A stretch of 10,051 bases of DNA, taken from an uncultured bacterium (GTDB lineage: Bacteria; Bacillota; Clostridia; Lachnospirales; Anaerotignaceae). Each line of letters opens with the position of its first letter. Position 1 is the stretch's first letter. Under the pieces are notes generated by a model. That model ran no database searches and was not told the origin of the DNA. It was given only the letters and a program-made list of their open reading frames with translations. Below, piece after piece: positions 5,079-10,051 of the stretch. Made by a program: the position numbers and the translations under genes. The stretch is from assembly GCA_905214825.1 (NCBI GenBank), contig CAJMNV010000070.1, positions 1-10,051 on the forward strand, given 5' to 3'.

Positions 5079-6272
5079 ATGCTAAAAGGAAAAACAGTTG
5101 TATTGGGTGTAACAGGTAGTATTGCAGCATACAAAATGGCAAATGTGGCAAGTATGTTGGTAAAAATGGAATGTGATGTGCATGTCATTATGACGCAAAA
5201 TGCAACACATTTTATTACACCAATTACATTTGAAACTTTGACAGGTAATAAATGTTTGGTGGATACATTTGATAGAAATTTTCAGTTCCATGTGACACAT
5301 GTTTCACTTGCAAAAAAAGCAGATTTGGTATTGGTTGCTCCTGCTTCTGCAAATGTGATTGGCAAATTGGCAAATGGTATTGCAGACGATATGTTGACAA
5401 CAACCATTATGGCTTGTACTTGCAAAAAATTGATTGCACCTGCGATGAATACCAATATGTATCATAATGCTATTGTGCAGGATAATTTGCAAAAACTCAA
5501 ACAATATGATTATGAAGTGATACAGCCAGAAAGTGGATTTTTGGCATGCAGAGATACAGGAGATGGCAAAATGCCAAAAGAAGAAGTATTGGTTGGGCAT
5601 ATTTTGAAAGAAATTGCATATCCAAAAGACCTCAAAGGACAAAAAGTACTTGTGACAGCAGGAGCAACACAAGAAAGCATTGACCCTGTACGTTATATTA
5701 CAAATCATTCTACGGGTAAAATGGGATATGAAATTGCAAAAGCTGCCATGCTGAGAGGGGCAGATGTGACTTTGGTAAGCGGTGTGACAGCTTTGGAAGC
5801 CCCTATGTTTGTGGAAATGGTGCCTGTGGTTAGTGCAATGGATATGTATGAGGCGATGACATCCCGTTTCTTGGATTATGATATTATCATCAAATCGGCA
5901 GCAGTGGCAGATTATAAACCAAAAACAGTTGCTACTGATAAAATGAAGAAAAAAGATGGCGATATGGTCATCGAATTGGACAGAAACCCTGATATTTTGC
6001 AATATATGGGGACACATCGCAGAGATGGGCAATTTTATTGTGGGTTTTCTATGGAAACACAAAATATGTTGGAAAATTCCCGTGTGAAATTGGATAAGAA
6101 AAACATTGATATGGTGGTTGCCAATAACTTGAAAGTAGCAGGCAGTGGATTTGGCACAGATACCAATGTGGTGACTATGATTTCCAAAAAAGAAGAAATA
6201 CAGCTGGAACTTTTAAGCAAAGCAGAAGTGGCACATAAAGTATTAGACCAAATTTTGAAATTAAAAAAATAA
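5079..6272 (+). CDS. coaBC: Bifunctional phosphopantothenoylcysteine decarboxylase / phosphopantothenate-cysteine ligase
   Basis: A complete 397-residue CoaBC (Dfp) of normal length, carrying out two consecutive steps of coenzyme A synthesis in the cytosol. CoaB couples 4'-phosphopantothenate with cysteine using CTP, and CoaC decarboxylates the product with FMN. The CoaC half (1-180) has GVTGSIAAYK, the catalytic His in HVTHVSLA (H74), PAMNTNMY (121-128) and the lid Cys in SGFLACRDTGDGKM (C157). The CoaB half (187-397) has TAGATQESIDPVRYITNHSTG, SAAVADYKP (273-281), the Lys-rich DKMKKK (287-292) and VANN (347-350). The residue after the lid Cys is Arg where most family members have Gly (LACG). 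The start codon is supported by the family N-terminus and by AAAGGA/AAAGGTG upstream. It is preceded by its own promoter; no good terminator follows. Confidence 0.96.
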   Translation: MLKGKTVVLGVTGSIAAYKMANVASMLVKMECDVHVIMTQNATHFITPITFETLTGNKCLVDTFDRNFQFHVTHVSLAKKADLVLVAPASANVIGKLANGIADDMLTTTIMACTCKKLIAPAMNTNMYHNAIVQDNLQKLKQYDYEVIQPESGFLACRDTGDGKMPKEEVLVGHILKEIAYPKDLKGQKVLVTAGATQESIDPVRYITNHSTGKMGYEIAKAAMLRGADVTLVSGVTALEAPMFVEMVPVVSAMDMYEAMTSRFLDYDIIIKSAAVADYKPKTVATDKMKKKDGDMVIELDRNPDILQYMGTHRRDGQFYCGFSMETQNMLENSRVKLDKKNIDMVVANNLKVAGSGFGTDTNVVTMISKKEEIQLELLSKAEVAHKVLDQILKLKK

Positions 6273-6300
6273 AAATATAAATCAGTTTTTGACACATGTT

Positions 6301-6313
6301 TCATACAGTATGA
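6301..6313. promoter_or_regulatory. 13-bp palindrome between coaBC and the redox operon
   Basis: TCATAC-A-GTATGA is a perfect 6-1-6 inverted repeat about 50 bases upstream of the operon's -35. Geometry suits a dimeric regulator, but no family is recognised and the distance is larger than for a typical repressor site. Confidence 0.25.
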
Positions 6314-6362
6314 CAGATATGATATGGATATATTTTTGAAAAAATATTTTGTTTTCTTGCTC

Positions 6363-6392
6363 TTGACAAAGAGAACGATTTGCCTGTAATAT
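6363..6392 (+). promoter_or_regulatory. Promoter of the three-gene redox operon
   Basis: A consensus TTGACA (6363-6368) and TAATAT (6387-6392) lie 18 bases apart, 31 bases before the GTG start at 6424. This is the only good promoter for the following three genes. Confidence 0.7.
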
Positions 6393-6423
6393 GCATATAT
6401 CTATTTTATAAGGAGGATAAATC

Positions 6424-7563
6424 GTGAAAAAATGGATTTATGTGATGTGTAGTGTTGTAATGTGTGTGTCTATGTTAGCAGGGTGTAGTTCTGACAACCA
6501 AACAGGCAATGATGTAGCACATACAGTGACAACATTGGCAGATGGAAAACAGGTGAATGACGCATTTAATGCAGAGATGATGACAACATTAGATGGTACA
6601 TCTTTTTTGTTGCATGTGTCAAATGATTGGTTTATAGAACCTGAAATGGGATTTGGTGTTACCAATACAGAACCAATATTGCAAGGGTTGCAAAATGGTC
6701 AAGTGGGCGGAAATGTGACTTCTCCTTATGCATTGACATTGTTTTATATTCCTGCGGAAATAACAGAAAAATTAAAACAAACAGAAACAATGACACCAGA
6801 AGAACAAGATGCATTGTTTGCAAAGTTGCAAGAACAAACATTCTTTTTTACAGGTGTTTGTCGTGTGCCAAAAAATGACAAAGAAGCAGAAGCGGTATTT
6901 GCAGAATTTTCTGATATATATGAAAAAACAGAAAAAATTGTAGATGCATTTGATAGTACATATTATTTGGGTTACAACGACAATATACAAGATATAAACT
7001 GGAATGAAACGGATAAACAAGCGTTGCAAACAATTATAGATGATAGAGAAAAATTCAAAAACAAATTATTTATATATCCGCCATCTGATGCAGCTGATAT
7101 GGGGAACAATACCGCAATTCATTTTCAGCAATTTGAAACACAGACATTGACAGGGGAAACCGTCACAGCAGATATTTTCAAAGATTACGATTTAACGGTT
7201 GTGAATGTTTGGGCAACGTGGTGCAGTCCTTGTGTTTCGGAAATACCGGAATTGGTAGAATTGGATAAAACATTACCCCAAAATGTGAATGTTATTTCTA
7301 TTTCTATAGATGGTGAAAGCGAAAAAGAATTGGTGCAAGAAATGGTAGACCATTTTGGTATCGAATATCCTGTGTTGATGCCAAGTGAGAGTTTACAAAA
7401 TAGTGTGTTGGGATATGTTTCCAGCTTGCCAACAACATTTTTTGTGGACAAAGAAGGTAATTTGGTTGGAGAACCAGTCATTGGTGTACCAGGTAGAAGC
7501 GGTGAAATTTTAGAAGCATATCAAAATCAAATCAATACACGCTTGGAGTCGATACAAAAATGA
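6424..7563 (+). CDS. Lipoprotein with C-terminal TlpA/ResA-like thioredoxin domain
   Basis: A 379-residue exported protein that starts at GTG 6424, set by AGGAGG (6411-6416). The N-terminus (MKKW, hydrophobic stretch, LAGC) is a lipoprotein signal with the lipidated Cys at 21. Residues 233-370 form a TlpA/ResA-like redoxin domain: VVNVWATWCSPC places the CXXC pair at C267/C270, and SLPTTFFVD gives the cis-Pro (P336). The domain should act outside the membrane, reducing disulfides in other proteins or passing electrons on. Residues ~30-225 are an extra region I cannot assign, with one Cys (C146), far larger than the short linker of typical TlpA proteins. It is the first gene of an operon: its TGA overlaps the ATG of the 50-residue CLEC protein, and a membrane iron-sulfur protein follows. 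Substrate is unknown. Confidence 0.92.
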   Translation: MKKWIYVMCSVVMCVSMLAGCSSDNQTGNDVAHTVTTLADGKQVNDAFNAEMMTTLDGTSFLLHVSNDWFIEPEMGFGVTNTEPILQGLQNGQVGGNVTSPYALTLFYIPAEITEKLKQTETMTPEEQDALFAKLQEQTFFFTGVCRVPKNDKEAEAVFAEFSDIYEKTEKIVDAFDSTYYLGYNDNIQDINWNETDKQALQTIIDDREKFKNKLFIYPPSDAADMGNNTAIHFQQFETQTLTGETVTADIFKDYDLTVVNVWATWCSPCVSEIPELVELDKTLPQNVNVISISIDGESEKELVQEMVDHFGIEYPVLMPSESLQNSVLGYVSSLPTTFFVDKEGNLVGEPVIGVPGRSGEILEAYQNQINTRLESIQK

Positions 7564-7712
7564 TAAAAAATTTGGAAAAACAAAATTGGATAAAATATGT
7601 GCTTTTGGTGCTGTCAATGGGCATGATGGGTATGGGTTTCATACGGGAAGAACATTTGACAGTTTTGAAAAAAGCAGTCAAAATTTGTTTGGAATGTATT
7701 GGAGTTGGATAA
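7560..7712 (+). CDS. CD1871A-like CXXC mini-protein, 50 residues
   Basis: ATG 7560 overlaps the stop of the thioredoxin gene (ATGA), and TAA 7710-7712 abuts the next ATG, so all three are probably translationally coupled. The product has a charged start (MIKNLEKQNW), one hydrophobic Met/Gly-rich segment (about 12-28) and a C-terminal helix LKKAVKICLECIGVG. The ending KAxxICLECIGxG is, from memory, the hallmark of the CD1871A family of CXXC proteins, which are about 50 residues long and sit beside 4Fe-4S membrane proteins. The two Cys (C42 and C45, CLEC) could bind an iron-sulfur cluster, form a disulfide, or swap thiols with the neighbours. It is easily missed because of its length, and a longer but false frame covers the same bases. 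Biochemical role is not known to me. Confidence 0.88.
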   Translation: MIKNLEKQNWIKYVLLVLSMGMMGMGFIREEHLTVLKKAVKICLECIGVG

Positions 7713-8585
7713 ATGAAACAAAGCAAAAAAAGAGGTTTGATACAACTTTTGGCAACTATCATATCCAATGGGTATTTGATTGGTTTTGTACAAGGCAAAA
7801 TCAATACAGGGGAACAAAAATTTCTTTGTGTACCAGGCTTGAATTGTTATTCCTGTCCTGGTGCTATGGGGGCGTGTCCCATTGGTGCATTGCAAGCGGT
7901 TTTGGGTGATAGAAAATATCAATTTAGCTATTATGTATTTGGGATATTGCTATTATTTAGTGTGTTGCTGGGACGTGTGGTTTGTGGGTTTTTGTGTCCG
8001 TTTGGATTTTTGCAAGATTTGATTTACCATATCAAATGTAAAAAATGGAAAGTACCCAAAAAAATAGACAAACCATTGCGGTGTATCAAATATGTGATGT
8101 TGGTTCTGCCTGTCATATTGTTGCCTATGGTATTGACAAATCCGTTTGGTATTGCACCGCCGTATTTTTGTGAATTTGTGTGTCCTGTGGGAATATTGGA
8201 AGGCGGTATTCCATTGGTGTCACAAAATGCAAGTTTGCAAAGTATGGTGGGGTGGTTATTTGGCTGGAAAATGTTCATATTGATTGCCATTGTTGTACTT
8301 TCTGTAAAAATATATCGTCCATTTTGTAAATATATTTGTCCTTTGGGGGCATTTTATGGATTGTTCAATCGTTTTAGTTTTTATAAAATGCATGTGGACG
8401 ATTTTAAATGCGACGGCTGTGGGGCTTGTGAAAGAGCTTGCCCTATGCAGGTAGAAGTAACAACATGTATCAATGGTGCAGAGTGTATTCGTTGTGGAAA
8501 GTGTAAAACTGTGTGCCATACAAAAGCAATTTCTTCTGGATTTGAAGTGCTACCAGAAAAAAGTAAAAAATTACAAAATCAATAA
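7713..8585 (+). CDS. Membrane-bound 4Fe-4S protein, NapH/CcoG-like polyferredoxin
   Basis: A 290-residue membrane iron-sulfur protein. Its first third has Cys clusters CPGLNCYSCPGAMGACP (C39-C55) and CGFLCPFGFLQ (C91, C95). The middle has FCEFVCPVG (C153, C157) and CKYICPLGAF (C205, C209), the paired CxxxCP motifs of the NapH/NosR/CcoG group. A C-terminal double 4Fe-4S ferredoxin domain follows: CDGCGACERACP (C233-C243) and CIRCGKCKTVC (C258-C268). Membrane segments lie at about 72-90, 126-143 and 182-200, possibly also 10-26. Such proteins pass electrons across or along the membrane, often to or from a quinol or an extracytoplasmic redox partner. Its start directly follows the stop of the CLEC mini-protein. 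I infer that it powers the lipoprotein thioredoxin, taking the part CcdA/DsbD plays elsewhere. It is the last intact gene before the foreign, decayed segment; no terminator is visible behind it. Confidence 0.9.
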   Translation: MKQSKKRGLIQLLATIISNGYLIGFVQGKINTGEQKFLCVPGLNCYSCPGAMGACPIGALQAVLGDRKYQFSYYVFGILLLFSVLLGRVVCGFLCPFGFLQDLIYHIKCKKWKVPKKIDKPLRCIKYVMLVLPVILLPMVLTNPFGIAPPYFCEFVCPVGILEGGIPLVSQNASLQSMVGWLFGWKMFILIAIVVLSVKIYRPFCKYICPLGAFYGLFNRFSFYKMHVDDFKCDGCGACERACPMQVEVTTCINGAECIRCGKCKTVCHTKAISSGFEVLPEKSKKLQNQ

Positions 8586-8625
8586 AGCATACAAAAGAAG
8601 GATACTTTAAAGGCACGGTCCCCAC

Positions 8626-8733
8626 ATGGCTTATCGTCCCGCTGATGTTATCCTCATAGATGTGCTTGAAAATGCTGTCAAGTTCAGCGTTGCTCTTATA
8701 CATGGAACACCAATAGCGGTCTTGTTGTGGTGT
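8626..8733 (-). pseudogene. Fragment resembling a large serine recombinase
   Basis: On the minus strand, bases ~8703-8626 read MYKSNAELDSIFKHIYED followed by NISGTISH. The pattern (A)ELDxIFKxIYEDNISGxIS matches, from memory, the helical region after the zinc-ribbon part of large serine recombinases of TnpX/TndX type, where it continues DERF and on. Here it breaks off at ISH and runs into unrelated sequence next to the resident 4Fe-4S gene. No catalytic domain is present. This is a short scrap, probably part of the integrase of the element whose remains fill the rest of the window. The match is recognised by eye and needs a search. Confidence 0.5.
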
Positions 8734-8799
8734 CGTGTTTTTATCTGTGTGGGCAAAGGAAATCAGTGCCGAGGGCAAGAGCATTTTGCCCATGACTCC

Positions 8800-9234
8800 A
8801 GTGGCAAGGCGGATGAGAAAGAGACTATGCCCGTCATTGTCCGGGATTTGGACGATGATGCTGCCACCATCATCATGGTGGACAGCAACTTGTAGCGGGA
8901 AAGCCTGCTCCCAAGAGAGAGCTTTTACTTACAAGTTAAAATTGGAGGATATGAAACATCAGGGTGGCACAGAGATTTAACTTGTGCCCAAGTTGGGCAC
9001 AAGTCAGACGGAAAGAAATCCAGAGATATTTTGGCTGAACAGGTCGGACAGAGTAAAAATCAAATTCAACGCTTTATCCGCCTGACGGAGCTGATTCCCG
9101 AATTGCTGAATATGGTGGACGAGCGAAAAATCGCCCTCAATCCAGCCTATGCGCTGTCATTTCTCAAGAATGAATATGTGTACTGTAAGGGAAATTCAGG
9201 AAGCAATCTAGGAAGATTGCCATTCCCAGCATGA
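8800..9234 (+). pseudogene. parB: Broken ParB/Spo0J-family partition gene of an integrative element
   Basis: Three pieces in two frames together read as the middle of a ParB-family protein. TMPVIVRDLDDDAATIIMVDSNL ends in a TAG (8893-8895) where family members have Gln. After it, RESLLP continues. Then a two-base loss shifts to ERAFTYKLKLEDMKHQGGT (from 8915). A second shift returns at about 8974 to DLTCAQVGHKSDGKKSRDI and the helix-turn-helix part KNQIQRFIRLTEL, with PELLNMVDERKIALNPAYALSFL after it, up to about 9165. The rest of the frame to the stop at 9232-9234 no longer resembles the family. The arginine patch of the N-terminal box is only hinted at (ARRMRKR near 8803). ParB proteins of this kind occur in Firmicute conjugative elements. 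With one nonsense codon, two frameshifts and both ends lost, it is non-functional. Confidence 0.8.
8980..9004. repeat. Perfect 10-bp inverted repeat inside the parB remnant
   Basis: ACTTGTGCCC (8980-8989) and GGGCACAAGT (8995-9004) are exact inverses around AAGTT. It encodes the LTCAQVGHK stretch of ParB, so it may be a coding coincidence, but a 10-bp perfect stem is rare. No T run follows, so it is not a terminator. Confidence 0.6.
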
Positions 9235-9433
9235 TATGGAATCTGCGGAGAACGACTGCATGTTACAGACCCTCCCATGTTCTCAGGAGCTGGAACCATT
9301 TTCCAAGCAGAGACCACAAAGGCCGGTGTTTTGGTTTCATGCAAGAAAATATATAAAAAAGTGACTGCCACAATTCTTTTTACAGGATTGTGGCTTTTTT
9401 CATACCACGAGAAATTTGGAAGGAGTGAGGTCA
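9235..9433. other. Non-coding, decayed stretch with one terminator
   Basis: I see no supportable gene here. Base composition is like the surrounding element remnants. Apart from the terminator at 9367-9400 and the ribosome binding site of the next remnant (GGAGTGAGG 9422-9430), it holds only short frames with stops. Confidence 0.5.
9367..9400 (+). terminator. Rho-independent terminator or attenuator
   Basis: GCCACAAT (9367-9374) pairs perfectly with ATTGTGGC (9387-9394) and six T's follow. It stands 34 bases before the start of the replication-initiator remnant, so it either closed the parB unit or attenuated expression of what follows. Confidence 0.8.
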
Positions 9434-9548
9434 ATGGCCGTATTTCGCATTGAACGAACCAAAGATTATATTGTGATGGGCAATCAACATCTATGCAACT
9501 GGAAACTGTCCCTGAAAGCCAAGGGGATGCTTTCCATGATGCTATCCG
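9434..9548 (+). pseudogene. N-terminal fragment of an ICE/plasmid-type replication initiator
   Basis: ATG 9434, with GGAGTGAGG upstream, reads MAVFRIERTKDYIVMGNQHL followed by CNWKLSLKAKGMLSMMLS. This is the start of the helix-turn-helix replication-initiator (DnaD-like/RepA) proteins common in Firmicute integrative conjugative elements, which typically begin MAVFRIE(K/R)T+DYTVMSNHHL and continue LSLKAKGLLS. After MMLS the family normally has a Trp-containing helix-turn-helix. Here, at about 9548, it jumps into the leader of the next gene, so about 38 of several hundred residues remain. The frame stays open to 9703 but the rest overlaps the antirepressor gene and is not family-like. Deletion remnant. 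Confidence 0.72.
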
Positions 9549-9578
9549 CACAACACGACTTTTACAGGAGGTTATGCT

Positions 9579-9990
9579 ATGAACCAGATGGAAATTTTCA
9601 AAAACACGGAGTTTGGTGGTATCCGTGTCATCGAAGAAAACGGCAAATGCCTGTTTTGCGGTCTAGATGTTACTGCCGTACTCGGTTACAAAGATTCGGC
9701 TAAAGCAATGAAAGTACACTGCACTTCCGATGGGTGGGCGTTTTACCAACTCATCGACAATGTGGGCAGGACTCACAGAAAACCCGGTTTATCTCGGAAG
9801 GAAATCTGTACCACCTGATTGCTCACAGCAAGCTGCCATATACAAAACCTGACAACGACGGTCTGTTCACTGTCAAGGACTACTGCAACCATGGGCATAC
9901 CGGTTCCTATACGCTGGTAACGCCACAGGGTAAGCTCTTTTTTGCCCAGCTGCGGGACAGCATCCTGCTTCAAAGAACTGATTAAAAATG
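9579..9990 (+). pseudogene. Frameshifted Bro-N/antirepressor-type gene
   Basis: ATG 9579 has an excellent ribosome binding site (AGGAGG 9566-9571). The first frame, MNQMEIFKNTEFGGIRVIEE followed by NGKCLFCGLDVTAVLGYKDSAKAMKVHC, is a Bro-N domain as found in phage and mobile-element antirepressors. It keeps DNVGRT and then meets a stop at 9816-9818. The other frame takes over at about 9780 with KTRFISEGNLYHLIAHSKLP, the next conserved Bro-N block, so a single frameshift near 9775-9785 broke the gene. After SKLP (about 9840) the sequence, DGLFTVKDYCNHGHTGSY and on to the stop at 9983-9985, is not Bro-N-like. It may be the fused end of another gene that I cannot name. Confidence 0.68.
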
Positions 9991-10032
9991 CCATGCTGTG
10001 GTGGACCGCACCAGGCGAAAGGAGCTGGAACG

Positions 10033-10051
10033 ATGAAAAAGCAGCTTGACA
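10033..10051 (+). CDS. Start of a gene cut by the window end
   Basis: ATG 10033 has AAAGGAG (10018-10024) at good spacing and overlaps a TGA that closes a short frame ending RKELER, the ATGA layout of coupled genes. Only MKKQLD is visible, so nothing can be said of the product. Confidence 0.35.

Noticed and set aside
5304..6062. Minus-strand open frame (252 codons) opposite coaBC
   Set aside because: Same Cys/His/Ile-rich shadow composition, no ribosome binding site, and fully covered by a confirmed gene.
7586..7909. Plus-strand frame of 107 codons over the mini-protein and the 4Fe-4S gene start
   Set aside because: It has no ribosome binding site and overlaps two coupled genes with family-specific motifs, so it is the out-of-frame shadow of those genes.
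8626..8895. 89-codon plus-strand frame as a complete gene
   Set aside because: Only its last ~25 codons resemble ParB. The earlier part has no family-like features and lies opposite the recombinase scrap, so it is part of a broken gene.
9147..9551. 134-codon minus-strand frame
   Set aside because: It lies opposite the parB and replication-initiator remnants and shows no motif or ribosome binding site.

Overview
The window reads as chromosome of a low-GC, anaerobic Gram-positive bacterium, most likely a member of the Clostridia. The evidence is the A/T-rich codon use, the AGGAGG-type ribosome binding sites, the extended -10 promoters, a lipoprotein thioredoxin next to a membrane polyferredoxin, and a CD1871A-type mini-protein. 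No rRNA or tRNA is present, so a genus cannot be fixed from sequence alone.

Layout. (1) 1-677 is the 3' end of a repetitive, Ala/Thr/Val-rich surface-type protein built of ~103-residue modules, closed by a strong terminator. (2) 678-1736 has no large gene. It holds an orphan promoter-hairpins-terminator unit that looks like a small structured RNA (~870-1041), a probably frameshifted minus-strand small membrane protein (1042-1327), and a well-signalled 36-residue membrane peptide (1426-1536). (3) 1737-3807 carries two complete, convergent glyceraldehyde-3-phosphate dehydrogenases sharing one bidirectional terminator. The plus-strand copy has the usual NAD-type residues. The minus-strand copy lacks the NAD-selecting Asp and the S-loop Pro, so the pair may split glycolytic and NADP-linked or anabolic work. 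(4) 4180-4983 is a protein with two DUF4397-like domains. (5) 5079-6272 is CoaBC, of coenzyme A synthesis. (6) 6424-8585 is a tight three-gene redox operon: a lipoprotein with a C-terminal TlpA/ResA thioredoxin domain, a 50-residue CD1871A-like CLEC protein, and a NapH/CcoG-like membrane 4Fe-4S protein. Start and stop codons overlap or abut, so the three probably work together, plausibly moving electrons between a membrane iron-sulfur protein and an extracytoplasmic thiol-disulfide protein.

(7) From about 8600 to the end, base composition and codon use change to a clearly more G+C-rich type and almost nothing is intact. There is a minus-strand scrap resembling a large serine recombinase, a ParB-family gene broken by a nonsense codon and two frameshifts, the first ~38 codons of an ICE-type replication initiator, and a frameshifted Bro-N/antirepressor gene. 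This is best read as the decayed remains of an integrative conjugative or phage-like element that landed just behind the redox operon.

The points most worth following are the orphan RNA unit, the mini-protein redox operon with its unexplained N-terminal lipoprotein domain, the altered cofactor pocket of the second GAPDH, and the palindrome that sits on overlapping divergent promoters in front of it.
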